Assembly: GCA_039881145.1 (NCBI GenBank)
Contig: JAYKKI010000095.1
Location: 7,678,501 to 7,742,500, forward strand
Source of the DNA: Druceiella hillmani
Taxonomy: Eukaryota > Arthropoda > Insecta > Lepidoptera > Hepialidae
DNA length: 64,000 nt
Direction: 5' to 3'
A program made the position numbers and the translations under genes. Positions 34,375 to 45,185 of the stretch are shown here, in pieces (the stretch's first letter is position 1; each line of letters opens with the position of its first letter). Under the pieces are notes generated by a model. It was not told the DNA's origin, made no database searches, and saw nothing but the letters and a program-made list of their open reading frames with translations.

Positions 34375-34565
34375 TGACGGCAGTTTACTATCAGGAAATC
34401 GGTGCCGCATTCAAACTGCCATATGGGCGGGCAAGCGTGGCGCGGGGCGGGCGCCGCGGCAAATGGCGCGCCGCCCGTATAAACACTCGATTATGCATCA
34501 TGATTAACCTTCTAATTAACAGCCGCTTGCGAGTGCTCCCTCAGCGAAGAGCTTTGCTAACCTGC
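34375..34565. promoter_or_regulatory. CpG-rich block with homeodomain/POU-like cores
   Basis: GCGGGGCGGGCGCCGCGGCA and AAATGGCGCGCCGCCCGTAT are followed by GATTATGCATCATGATTAAC and TTCTAATTAACAGCCGC. GC-rich DNA directly next to TAATTA and ATGCAT cores is characteristic of conserved developmental enhancers. The 66-codon frame across it has no domain. Function inferred from composition only. Confidence 0.4.
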
Positions 34566-34954
34566 GCTTAGACGGACTACCGTTATCTAATCATAAAACG
34601 GTTTAATTACGTATATTGATAATTTATTGGCAAATAATTGCTATTATGTAAGTTTTCAAGTTGTTTGCTTACACTTATATGCTTGGGAAAAACTTAAAAA
34701 AACACTTGATTAATTTCAATGAAATGTTCACTGTTAAATAAGTACATAGTTATTCCTTCGCTCAAGATATAAATAAACTGCATTATGTTAAATTAAATAT
34801 AAAGTGTAATTATCTGACGCAATTTAACATAAGTAACAAATGTAACTAATTTTAAAGAAAAATATATTTGAAATATTTTAAATTATAAGCAGCGCTACAG
34901 ATAAAGTAATTTCATTTACAGATTCCTGAATTCGTAATGTGTTTAATTTTAATA

Positions 34955-34993
<39 letters not shown>

Positions 34994-34994
34994 C
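34955..34994. repeat. (TA)n microsatellite with one TG interruption
   Basis: About 20 AT dinucleotides with a single TATG. Confidence 0.95.
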
Positions 34995-36200
34995 ATTGTA
35001 ATATATATTGTAAACTTCGTCATAGTACAAACTTAATAGAATAAATACAGGCTTCTGAAAAAAATGAACTTTTATTTTTATTAGGGGTCAAAAAAAACAA
35101 TGTACTATATTAATATGATAATACAGTGCGATTTGTAGTAGACATAGTAGGAAAAATTATTTTAAATAATATTTTCTCAATTCGACGCGTATATATTTTT
35201 TGAATCTATGTACAGTAGAAGTCGCGTTGAGTGATTGTCTCAATCCTATTTTTGTTCGGAAACAAATGGTTTCGGATGGGTTCTATTTAGATCAGGACCT
35301 TACATTAGACTACGGAGGAAGTATCCAACGAATGAGTGTACAAGAACCTTTAATTTTTTAAATATTCAAGTTGAATCTTATAAGTCTATACATATGGGTA
35401 TGTATAGAAATGAGAGAGATAGGGAGAGAGAGGCGTCGACATGACACCGCTTCCTAAAATCTTAGCAGATGGCAGTATTTTGCTAAATTATTTAAGATGG
35501 GAAACAATAATGTACTGAAAAAGTTCGATTTTCTACCTTTCAGGACGTTTCTTTTGTTTGGTGGTTATTTTAATCAGGTTATATTTTTGTGAAAAAAGTT
35601 TAATTACCTTTTAATATTCGTAACACATCTTCAAATTTGACAATATCTGTCATCCACTACAGATATAATATGTTCTGTTAATTACAACGATCTAAACTTA
35701 GATCGCTTTACAGAAAAAAAAAGTAATTGATGGCAAGTATACTTTTGAACAAGTGGCACCGGTGTACGCCCTCGCTTCGGTTAACGCTCAGGAGTGCACA
35801 AATTTATTAATGTATTAATGTGAGTCACGTCAGCGTAATGCATGCGACCATATGTGAATAAAAGTCATATGTAAACTAATTTCATCGTGGCAGCGGCAGT
35901 GTCTTGTGCGAATGCTTTGAACATACGACCTAGATTTTTAGGAATACAACAATCTGAGTAATACAGGTACATATCGTAGTCATAAAATTAATAAAAATAA
36001 AAAATAACTTTTTGATTGTACTCTATTCACTCTGTCTATGTATATGCCTATACCATGGAGACAGAATTGTTTTGCCTGGTGTAATAATTTTGCCGCATGG
36101 TAAGAAAAACAAGACACATTCTGAAATAATTTTCCCATCTGCTGTTGATGTGCATTATAATGACGTAACAAAGAAATGAAATTATTTGTTTAGGTAATTT
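34995..36200. other. No recognised gene
   Basis: AT-rich DNA with a short GAGAGAGATAGGGAGAGAGA purine run near 35412. No array or element recognised. Confidence 0.45.
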
Positions 36201-36204
36201 TGTG

Positions 36205-37950
36205 CATGAAACTGAGTGTATTTGAAGCGTTTTTCTGCAAAACATGGTAATATTGTTCCTTGAAATCGCAACTGTCAAAGTTGACGGTTTCTTCGAAAAT
36301 GCTTGAGAATTTTCACGTAATTTAATAACATTTTCTACTAGGTTTGATAAATAGATTCATATGTATGAAAAGTAGATATGGTTTAGTTACAATATGTATA
36401 TGTGTTACAGATGTAACCAAAAACGCGTCTATTATTCATAAAACTGATTCTGTTTATCAAGCCGAGTGTATTTGAAGCGTGTTTCTGCAATATATGGTAA
36501 TATTTTTCTTTGAAATTGCAACTGTCAATATTGATAGTTTCTTCGGAAATGTTTTCATATAATTCACGACTTATTTATTTCGTTTTATGAACAGTAGATA
36601 TGTCTGTATGAACAGTAGATATGTTTTAGTTACAATATGTGTATGTGTTACAGATGTAACCAAAAACGCGTCTATTATTCATAAAACTGATTCTGTTTAT
36701 CAAGCCGAGTGTATTTGAAGCGTGTTTCTGCAATATATGGTAATATTTTTCTTTGAAATTGCAACTGTCAATATTGATAGTTTCTTCGGAAATGTTTTCA
36801 TATAATTCACGACTTATTTATTTCGTTTTATGAACAGTAGATATGTCTGTATGAACAGTAGATATGTTTTAGTTACAATATGTGTATGTGTTACAGATGT
36901 AACCAAAAACGCGTCTATTATTCATAAAACTGATTCTGTTTATCAAGCCGAGTGTATTTGAAGCGTGTTTCTGCAATATATGGTAATATTTTTCTTTGAA
37001 ATTGCAACTGTCAATATTGATAGTTTCTTCGGAAATGTTTTCATATAATTCACGACTTATTTATTTCGTTTTATGAACAGTAGATATGTCTGTATGAACA
37101 GTAGATATGTTTTAGTTACAATATGTGTATGTGTTACAGGTGTAACCAAAAACGCGTCTATTGTTCATAAAACTGATTCTATTTATCAAGCCGATTGTAT
37201 TTGAAGCGGGTTTCTGCAATATATGGTAATTTTTTTCTTTGAACTGTCAATATTGATAGTTTATTTTGGACTGTCAATATTGATAGTTTGCAACTGTCAA
37301 TATTGATAGTTTCTTCGGAAATGTTTTCATATAATTCACGACTTATTTATTTCGTTTGAGGAATAGTAGATATGTCTGTATGAACAGTAGATATGTTTTA
37401 GTTACAATATGTGTATGTGTTACAGGTCTAACCAAGAACGCGTCTATTATTCATAAAACGGATTCTGTGCATCAAGCATTCGAATGCATTCAGCATTTGA
37501 AACGTGTTTCTGCAAAACGTGGTAATAACTTTCTATAAAATCGCAACTGTCAAAGTTGACGACATTTTCGGAAATGTTTGAGAATGTTCATAAAATTCCA
37601 TAACATTTTCTACTGAGTTTGATGAATCGATTTATCTGTATGAAAAGTAGATATGTTTTAGTTACAATCCGTATATGTGTTACAGGTGTAACCAAAAATG
37701 CGTCTATTATTAATGCAACTTATTCTGTACATCGAGCTGAGTGTATTTGAAGCGAGTTTTTGCAAAAAATGTAATTTTTTTCGAAATCACTGTCAAAATT
37801 GCAATTATGTAAGTATAGTTGCAAATTTGACAGTATATCTTATCTAATATATCTTATATAAATCTAACAGTCTAATCTAACAGTTAAGAATTTTCATGTA
37901 GTTTCTTAACATTATCTACTGAGATTCATACCAAGAAACAGTGGATGAAT
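36205..37950 (+). repeat. Tandem array, about 242-bp unit, roughly seven copies
   Basis: Starts marked by GAGTGTATTTGAAGCGTGTT recur near 36214, 36464, 36706 and 36948, with more diverged copies near 37190, 37490 and 37738. Each unit holds TTGCAACTGTCAATATTGAT, AATTCACGACTTATTTATTT, GAACAGTAGATATG (twice), GTGTATGTGTTACAG and GTAACCAAAAACGCGTCTAT followed by TATTCATAAAACTGATTC. The units at about 36464-37190 are virtually identical, and the outer ones are older. Related single or short copies occur near 0.7-1.07 kb and 41.37 kb. Confidence 0.96.
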
Positions 37951-38214
37951 AAAAGACGCGCCATTTGTTATATTCTTTATAAACCACATTCACCTTATCT
38001 TTTAACATTATCTTCTTTAAAAAATTCAGAATGTGGTTTGAAAGATGAATGAAGGAGGGCGTGATTTCTTATGGTCATTTTATATTCTTAGTACGGTCTG
38101 GAAAATTGTTTCAATTGTCTATTGAAAATTATATATCTTCTGTAAATATCCCCTTCAAAAACGATAAAAAATATATCATTTTCCAAAGAAATAAAAAGGG
38201 GCCCTCCTAATAAA

Positions 38215-38530
38215 CGCACATACAACAAACTCATTACGGGCCGACGCACTTCCTCAATCCTCGTGCACCGTGATAGTTTTATTGAATGCATAATACCAGT
38301 CAACAGTCGACGATACTGCGGAGAGGTGGCCGAATAAAGCGATGAAGTGCCTCCAAACAAAGGAGCGAGTTGAGTTGAAAACGTTTAGGGCCAATAAGTC
38401 GGGCGGATTCCGGTGGCGGGCCGGAGGGCGCTCAGCCCGCGGGAGCATTCATCGCGCCGCCCTCGGCGCGCGCCCGCGCTCAATAACCGCTGACGGCTGA
38501 CAGCAATATCCCAGACTCCCCTCAGATGTC
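38215..38530. promoter_or_regulatory. CpG-rich block, core 38380-38490
   Basis: GGTGGCGGGCCGGAGGGCGC, GCCCGCGGGAGCATTCATCG and CCTCGGCGCGCGCCCGCGCT are followed by CAATAACCGCTGACGGCTGA. Short minus-strand frames cross it without recognisable domains. Strong candidate for a conserved regulatory element or a promoter. Expression data would be needed to decide. Confidence 0.4.
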
Positions 38531-38850
38531 AGCCTCAAGAGGCTAAACCACATTTTGTATTAAAAAATAATAATAAAATGAAAGTCGGTAACGCGACGCT
38601 TATGGCGTCTTCGATGGCGCAGGACTGCAATGATTCTCTGTGATAAAACAACCCCCAGCATGTAATAACGATGAATATATCTCTACCCAAATTCTCTAAT
38701 AATATAATAAAAATGAAGCGATGTCTATTTGTTTGTGTGTCTTTCTTTCAACCATAAATAAGCTAATGGATTTCAATAAAATTTTGAATACAGATAATAT
38801 ACATTTTACATTAAGATATGGATTATACATCATTACGTTACGATTTACAG

Positions 38851-38999
38851 GAAGGTGCAAAGCAATAAATAGAAACGCTGAGAAAAGTAGGTCCAAGCAC
38901 AAAAAACTGGACGCGCTGCCGAAACCACAAGAAGAGTTCACGACGACGTACACCTATCGTCATTGCGTAACACACAATAATTGTTTTAATAATAAATAA
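38851..38999 (+). other. Candidate 3'-terminal coding exon, unidentified
   Basis: The open stretch follows a possible acceptor (CGATTTACAG, AG at 38849-38850) and ends at TAA 38997-38999, with an AATAAA-type signal overlapping the stop. The encoded peptide is basic and then polar (RNAEKSRSKHKKLDALPKPQ, then EEFTTTYTYRHCVTHNNC). It has fewer Ile/Asn/Tyr residues than chance frames in this window, and the DNA is locally GC-richer. I do not recognise a family. It could equally be a transposon fragment or chance. Confidence 0.2.
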
Positions 39000-39914
39000 A
39001 AGTATTATTGCTGAATACTTATGAATGATTATTGCGAAAATTTATGAATGGTTTTGTAAATAAATTTTACTGTTGGTAACTAAATCTATTTAACTATAAA
39101 TGGAAGATATATCATTTAACATGCCAAATTCACGGGGTAACTATTAGCTTTAGCACATTTTGGCATTTTATTTCAGACTACCATACCATAAGTTGCAAGG
39201 CGCGACGCATTGTTTCACGACAAATGTTATAATTCGGCTCTGGTATACCATGTACAAATCTTTTCTTTCAAAAAAATGGTTTGATTGAAATCTACACCAT
39301 TTTTTTGAAAGAAAAGTTTTACATTTTTCTAATAACACACGGACGAACCCATTGGCAACAATAAAACGTGAAGTTAAAGTGTTTACTTTTATATACATTA
39401 GTATGATAATTTTCTTAAACTTTTTAAAATAAAAGTAAGTCGATGAAGGTTGTCAAGATAAAAGATAACATGTTTAACCTTGGTATCATATGATGTCTTC
39501 ATATTACTGGCTATATAATAAAGAATAAACTGCCACGAAATTATTTTCGTAAGTGAGTCTTTTAAACATTTTTGCAGAATATATTGTTAAAATACTAGCG
39601 GCCCTTTCCAATTTCATATCCGTGTGATTACACTGTGTCGGTGCAATGGTCAATGCGTGAAAGCTCGCGTGTATGATATGATTGTGCTTATTTAAAAGCA
39701 CCGTCAAAGCTTTTAAAAGTATATAGTATACAAGGTAAATTTAATCTATGTAAGATGAAAAAGTTCGATATAAAATTTATATAAGCTCTATAAATTTGAG
39801 TTGAAAAATTATGTTTCTTTCAATCAATTAAACGTTTATTATGTACGTTATGTAATATATACATATATACTGTCCGGAACTTTTTTGTGGAATTTTTTCA
39901 GAAGGGTAATATTG
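39000..39914. other. No recognised gene apart from hairpins
   Basis: AT-rich DNA. The only structures seen are the inverted repeats listed separately. Confidence 0.45.
39260..39316. repeat. Perfect inverted repeat, 21-bp arms, 15-bp loop
   Basis: Arms 39260-39280 and 39296-39316 are exact reverse complements (CTTTTCTTTC, seven A, TGGT). The loop is TTGATTGAAATCTAC. Confidence 0.93.
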
Positions 39915-39957
39915 TCCTACATTGTTTCAATGTTAGATACATTGAAACAATGTAGGA
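39915..39957. repeat. Perfect hairpin, 19-bp arms, loop TAGAT
   Basis: TCCTACATTGTTTCAATGT (39915-39933) and its exact reverse complement (39939-39957) flank the five bases TAGAT, the same loop as in the hairpin at 13146-13204. Confidence 0.95.
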
Positions 39958-40870
39958 TTTAAGCAGCTGTCGCTAAGATGATCGTAACTCTTCGATGAAT
40001 TCTTTTTCTGTCTTGGCGACATTCATCACCACGGGTCGGGTAATTTTCACAAAATGTTTATAAATCGTACATTGAATTTTTTTCGTGAATTATTATATAC
40101 ATTAATAAGCACAAGAATAAAATGCCATTAGTAGTTTCGGAGAAAGTCGAGCGTACACCGACAAGCGATAGGGTTAATTTTATTTGGCTCTGTTTACCAT
40201 GTGTATTGTTTGAAAATTTTTTTTCAGCGTAGTTTTTCATCGTGGAACCATTTGACTAAGCTATTTCGAAATATTTTCGTCTAAGTATTTAATAATTTTT
40301 TCGTTAAAGAAGTGACTTTATTTATTATTACCACCAAAATCGGATTTTTTGTGACTCCCAAAGTTCGATTATGATTAATATTAAGTAAAAGTAATGACAT
40401 ATTTTTTTTGTAATTTCAATTTTCAGAAACAAATATATTTTTAGTGCTAAATAAAATATAAACAGTTTTTATGTAATAAAAATATAACACAAATTATTTT
40501 ATATGGTATGGAAAAAATTTCAAATGGTTTTATACCATCAAATGGTAAATAAACATCAAATAGTTTATATGGTACGGAAAAAATTAATTACCATTTCAAT
40601 GGTTGGTTGTTTTCTGTATATTTTATACAATTTATACTATTACACATGAGAATACCGAGTTTAGTTGAAAATTAGTAATTAAAAACACCTTATTTTCCAA
40701 GTAGCGTTATAGAAATCATTTTAGATATTTTTAATACAGCTAATTTTATAAAAAGGGAGGTTTGTTTTGTATGCTTTGTGTACCTTGCGGTTGAGTTTTA
40801 TTATCGAACAGGGCGCCAGCCTTGAGCTTTCAAAATAGAAGGAATTATAACATTTAATTTTGCAAATAAT
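39958..40870. other. AT-rich stretch without recognised features
   Basis: A short local repeat of TATGGTA(T/C)GGAAAAAATT with AAATGGT phrases lies at about 40500-40600. Otherwise nothing recognised. Confidence 0.45.
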
Positions 40871-40871
40871 A

Positions 40872-40874
<3 letters not shown>

Positions 40875-40920
<46 letters not shown>
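40875..40920. repeat. (AT)n microsatellite
   Basis: About 22 AT dinucleotides with one TG interruption. It yields the Ile-Tyr run of an overlapping minus-strand frame. Confidence 0.96.
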
Positions 40921-41369
40921 TGCAATCCTTAATCAATTTTGGTGACTCTTTTTTCTATTGACTTTTACGATGGGTTTTAAAAAATTCCCTTTTTTCATAC
41001 TCGGGGCTATTCTCGATCTCCGATTTATGCGGATCTTCTTATCTCTTCTCTCTCCACTCAATTGTTTATTTTCTGAATAATATTATATAATATTAATAAT
41101 TATATATTATATATTAATAATATTTTATCAATGATTTTTCAACCTGTTCGACCCAAACATGTCTTGTTCGATTAACATTAAGTATTCACTATTTGATTAT
41201 AGAATCCATATAATCATAGAGGTAAAATGTAATAACGATTTAAGTAAAAAGACTTCAAGTGTGTCCTATGATATTAAATTAAAAAAATAACTACCTTTAA
41301 ATACTGCACGTAAATGTCGTAGGTGATATGAAAATCTATAATAAAGTATTAAAATATACAATATATAAC

Positions 41370-41560
41370 AAAAAAACGTGTCTATTATTCATACAAATGA
41401 TTCTATGCATGACACTGTGTAGAAAATGCAAATAATGCAGTTAATTTTCAACAGTTTCTGAAGAAAATTATTGGTAGAGTTACGATTTCAATAAAAAAAT
41501 TACTCTTTTTACGGAAACACATTCCGAGTATATTTAGTTTGATACACAAAATCACTCGTG
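41370..41560 (+). repeat. Single diverged unit of the TATTATTCATA family
   Basis: AACGTGTCTATTATTCATAC, AAATGATTCTATGCATGACA, a TCAACAGTTTCTGAAGAAA piece and TTTACGGAAACACATTCCG share order and wording with the 36.2-37.9 kb array and with the region around 0.47-1.1 kb. Confidence 0.6.
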
Positions 41561-41764
41561 TGAATAATAGACATGTTAAACACTGTACGTTAAACACTGT
41601 ACGTGTCTAAATATTGCAAGCAATCTTTGTCCCAAGATCGGACCGTACAGTTTCTCGCTCAGTTTAAGTACATAATAAATAAGTAAATAATTGAGAATAC
41701 CTTTATTGAATTAAATGATGGCGCAATGGCCCATATTTCAGTTAAAAACGTTTAAAACAAAATG

Positions 41765-42440
41765 CAGTCATGGTTCCTTTTTTGCCCGGGCAAAGTCGTG
41801 ACGGAAAGCTAGAAGTTTGTGTAAAATAACTAGAAACGTTATTAAATACGCATAAAGTTTCTTATTGTAATAAAAATTGATTATTTCTGCACATTAATAA
41901 TACAGTAAAATATTATCCAGTTTAACCTGAAAAGGAGAAGAAAAGCGACTGAAACTAAATACAGCCCTGCCTTCTTTTTTGCTCACGCAAAGCCGACCGG
42001 GCAGCTGGAAATTAATATTAAACAACTCGAAATGTTATTGCATGTCTATAAATTTCTTATTGTAATTTCTTCTTAATTTCTGCACATTAGTATAATAGAG
42101 TAAAATTACAACATATTTAATCTGAACGGCAGAAGAAAAGCGATTAAAAATACAGTCATGGTTTCTTTTTTACCGGCGCTTAGTGCTGGTAAAAAGGGAC
42201 CATGACTTTTAATAACCAGGAGAAATAGCCAGAAGTTAATACCTATAATAAAACTTAAAACGTTATTATACGTTTATAAACTTTTTGATTGTAGTTTCTT
42301 CTTATCTTCTACGCATTTTCATAATAGAATAAAATTACGTAATTTAATTTGAAAGGCAGAAAAATTATTAAGATTAAACCAAAACGCAGTCATGACTTTA
42401 TAACCGGTGATGAGCTGGGATAAGCAGCCAGCAGTTAAAT
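41765..42440 (+). repeat. Tandem array, about 190-230 bp unit, four copies
   Basis: Units start CAGTCATGGTTTCTTTTTT (or variants) at about 41765, 41962, 42153 and 42387. Each has a GCCCGGGCAAAG or ACCGGCGCTTAG patch, an AACTYRAAACGTTATTA phrase, a TTCTTATTGTAATTTCTTCT phrase and an AAAATTAC-AATTTAA-CTGAA-GGCAGAAGAAAAG end. The third unit carries an imperfect hairpin, ACCGGCGCTTAGTGCTGGT, within 42157-42204. The CCCGGGCAAAG patches resemble the 5' end of a dispersed element, suggesting that the array grew from a transposon. Confidence 0.85.
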
Positions 42441-43066
42441 TTTATTGTAGTTTATTCTTATATTCTGTACATTAACATTTAATAAGAATTTAATCTCTTG
42501 AAAAATAATACAATTTTAATCAACAAAAACAAAATAGGGAACAGTATGAAATATGTATTCCGTATGAAAGTCTGTAAATATTTCGGTCAACACTGATGCA
42601 TAAACCGCAACACGAATATCATAGAGAATTACCGATATCTGTGAAACCTAGAACATACGTATTCATTACGAACATATGTATTCGTTAGCAATTAACACTT
42701 CAAAGTTTGTAGAAATAGCAAATTGATGGGAAATTTAGGTAGAGTCGTTAATTACCGCGTTTAAATTGAAGTAAGTAGTTTGTAATACTCTACTATAAAA
42801 ACCCACATATTGTTGCATAGTATAAGTATAAATATAAATAACCATTTTTTTTAGTAGAACTACTGCTAAAATTAATATTACTATTAGAGTATGAACTATT
42901 CACAAAAGTTAGTATATATTTAGTAAAGTTAAGTTAGTATTATTTTTCACCACGTAAATATATTGCCTAGTTTATCCATGAAATTTAGAATTATCGGCAT
43001 AATTTTCCGGTAACTTTTGGCCGTTTTTCTGTAAATTCGAATATAGCAGTTCAAGAGATAGGTGAT
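42441..43066. other. AT-rich stretch without recognised features
   Basis: No gene, array or transposon fragment was recognised. Confidence 0.45.
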
Positions 43067-43078
43067 GGGGGGGGGGGG
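43067..43078 (+). repeat. Run of twelve G
   Basis: An uninterrupted G12 in strongly AT-rich DNA. Length may be unreliable, because homopolymers are error-prone in sequencing. Confidence 0.9.
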
Positions 43079-43185
43079 TGACGTTTGTATTTTCAATACT
43101 TTATAAAATTCTAAATAAATTGTTTTAGAATATTTATATATTGATTTTTCTTTTCTTTTTTAATTTTTTTACGTAAATACACATG

Positions 43186-43217
43186 CACACACACACACAC
43201 ACATATATATATATACA
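43186..43217. repeat. (CA)n(TA)n microsatellite
   Basis: CACACACACACACACACACA followed by six TA. Confidence 0.95.
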
Positions 43218-43619
43218 TAAATATGGGTTAATAAGGGTTATCACCGTTTCAACTTTCTGCGTCTAACGGTTCTGAGATAGTTTCCTTAGACGTTTCAAGC
43301 AATATCTAAATTTATCTTATGTAAAATATTAAAATTTTAGAATATTTATTAATTGGCCCTTTCAATAGATATTCGATAAAATAAAAGAAATTAAAAAAAA
43401 AATTGGTTGTCTGTAAAGTCGGTTTACGGACGATAGCTTTAAGTGATAACATCATAAAGAAACATTGATGAAAAATTGTATACTTTTATGAATTAAATTG
43501 AATTATTATCACTGAATTATTATTATTTTGTATAATACAAAGAAGGAGTTAATTGAAAATTAAAATTTTTTCGATAAATTAACATTAATTTACACTCGTT
43601 AATTCAAATATTTTTTGTA

Positions 43620-43840
43620 GAAGTTCTCGAAGAAGCTCGCGTGGCGGCGTTCCAGTAGCATAACTATTCGAACTGCTAGTTCTGACGTCTAACTAAACTT
43701 CTTCTCTTCTCGCGTGACGTCAGAAGATAAATTCCGACGCTTGGGCCGATCGTACCTCTCTATCACTTGTTCCGCGCTCTCGCTTGCACGCTCAGGCTCA
43801 AGCGGAACGTGACACTTTTTCATGCGTGCAGCCGGTGTTA
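43620..43840. promoter_or_regulatory. GC-richer block with CRE palindrome; possible old retroelement end
   Basis: The block contains GCTCGCGTGGCGGCGTTCC, a TGACGTCA palindrome at 43715-43722 and TTCCGCGCTCTCGCTTGCAC. The last is followed by an inverted partner, CTCAAGCGGAACGTGACAC. It stands out from the AT background. It could be a regulatory region, or an LTR/promoter fragment of a dispersed element, since similar pyrimidine-rich CRE-bearing sequences occur repeatedly in lepidopteran genomes (a recollection, not a search). Confidence 0.35.
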
Positions 43841-44212
43841 ATCGATTTATAAAACGTTATCACGTCAATAAAATAATATTTTACTCTTTCTAGTTGATAT
43901 TATCAACAATATCATCACCCATATTTAATATCTTCTAAACATATTACGGTTAGACAACATTGATACTGCAGTGCACTTCAAATTGTTTCAGCCCGGCTAT
44001 ACATCTAAGGAGATACAAAACAAAAGGAAACAAAAAATGGGAGAAATGTATGATTAGTTGTATAACCTTGTTCCAAACATTAGATACTCTTGCTATTGTA
44101 TAAATATATTACTGAGAACAATATCCATTTAATTGTATTACATACACTAGAAACCTGCTTCCGCTATTGTTTTGTGTAATATTTAAATGCTGTTGGAAGA
44201 TTCTAAGAGTCA

Positions 44213-44370
44213 ATCTTTGCTAATTGCCCACTTGAAGATTGTTGCTCACTTGTTGTCAAACAACGAAACCTAGGTCGTTGTGGCAAAGAATTTAAATAAA
44301 GCAGATATAATCAAGTAGTTTCATTTCATTTTGAATAATGAATTTTTACAAATTAACGCCAAATATATTC
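44213..44370 (-). mobile_element. Right half of the foldback family
   Basis: CAATCTTTGCTAATTGCCCA, AACGAAACCTAGGTCGTTGT, AAGTAGTTTCATTTCATTTT and AATTAACGCCAAATATATTC appear in the order of the right arm of the copies at 16.43 and 52.68 kb. The left arm is missing. Confidence 0.7.
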
Positions 44371-44469
44371 TAAAAAATAATAATTTAATCTTTATTTTAA
44401 AAATAATAATTAATCTTTCTAAAATTTTGACTTGAGTACTTGTGGGTGTTCACTGTTGAGATATAAATG

Positions 44470-44605
44470 GATTGGTATATGTACGATTTGTCCATATGAC
44501 AAATTTCAAGTCTGATAAAAATTAGTGTGACAGACGGCGGACGGATGGTCTTGAAAGATTTCATAAGGTTTCTATTTTATTCTTTTGAAATAAGGAACAT
44601 CAAAA
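44470..44605 (+). mobile_element. Lepidopteran-type retroelement tail fragment
   Basis: GACAAATTTCAAGTCTGATA is followed by TGTGACAGACGGCGGACGGA, ATTTCATAAGGTTTCTATTT and TTTTGAAATAAGGAACATC. Same tail as at 29.7 kb. Confidence 0.65.
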
Positions 44606-44859
44606 ATGGCACATAACTCCACGCACGCTCTCTTCCAAGTCTAATAGATGTTATGTAATAAGACGTATATATATGTGTCATCTTGTAAAATTTATTGTTT
44701 GTTTTACTATCTGAAAACAAACAAGCCAAAACATAACTAAAAGAAAATGTTAGTTTAATCGATTATAAGTGTATGAAATCCCGGCTATCGTCGATATCAA
44801 CTTCACATCTCGACGAAGCTACGTCTCGTACGGAGAAACCGACAGAAGTTTGCAATAAA

Positions 44860-45125
44860 TAATGTCGAATAACAAACAGAGCCGCGTACGCATACGGCCG
44901 GATAACTATTAAACGCAGCATTTGATGGAGGGCTTAGCTTCAATTCCCGATGGGAACAATAAAATAATAAAGCCGCCGCGGGCCTAGCGCGGATCTGTCA
45001 ATCAGGATTGCGCCGGGGCTGCGGGCGGCGCCGGTTCACTGGCGCGTTCAGCTCCCGCGTTCCTTCTCTGTGATTTTCTATTAATGAACTTGTTTATATG
45101 CAACGGACTTGCGGGTCGACTGCCT
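44860..45125. promoter_or_regulatory. GC-rich block, candidate conserved element
   Basis: CGTACGCATACGGCCGGATA, TTTGATGGAGGGCTTAGCTT, AGCCGCCGCGGGCCTAGCGC, GATCTGTCAATCAGGATTGC and GCTGCGGGCGGCGCCGGTTC lie close together. TGTCAATCA is a PBC/TALE-homeodomain-like core. Mixed GC-rich and homeodomain-like content suggests a conserved enhancer. No exon is supported. Confidence 0.4.
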
Positions 45126-45134
45126 AACAAAATG

Positions 45135-45183
<49 letters not shown>
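45135..45183. repeat. (TA)n microsatellite
   Basis: About 24 TA dinucleotides, uninterrupted. Confidence 0.97.

Positions 45184-45185
<2 letters not shown>

Noticed and set aside
43067..43078. G-quadruplex from the G12 run
   Set aside because: A single G run without further G tracts nearby cannot be called a quadruplex site, and its length is prone to sequencing error.
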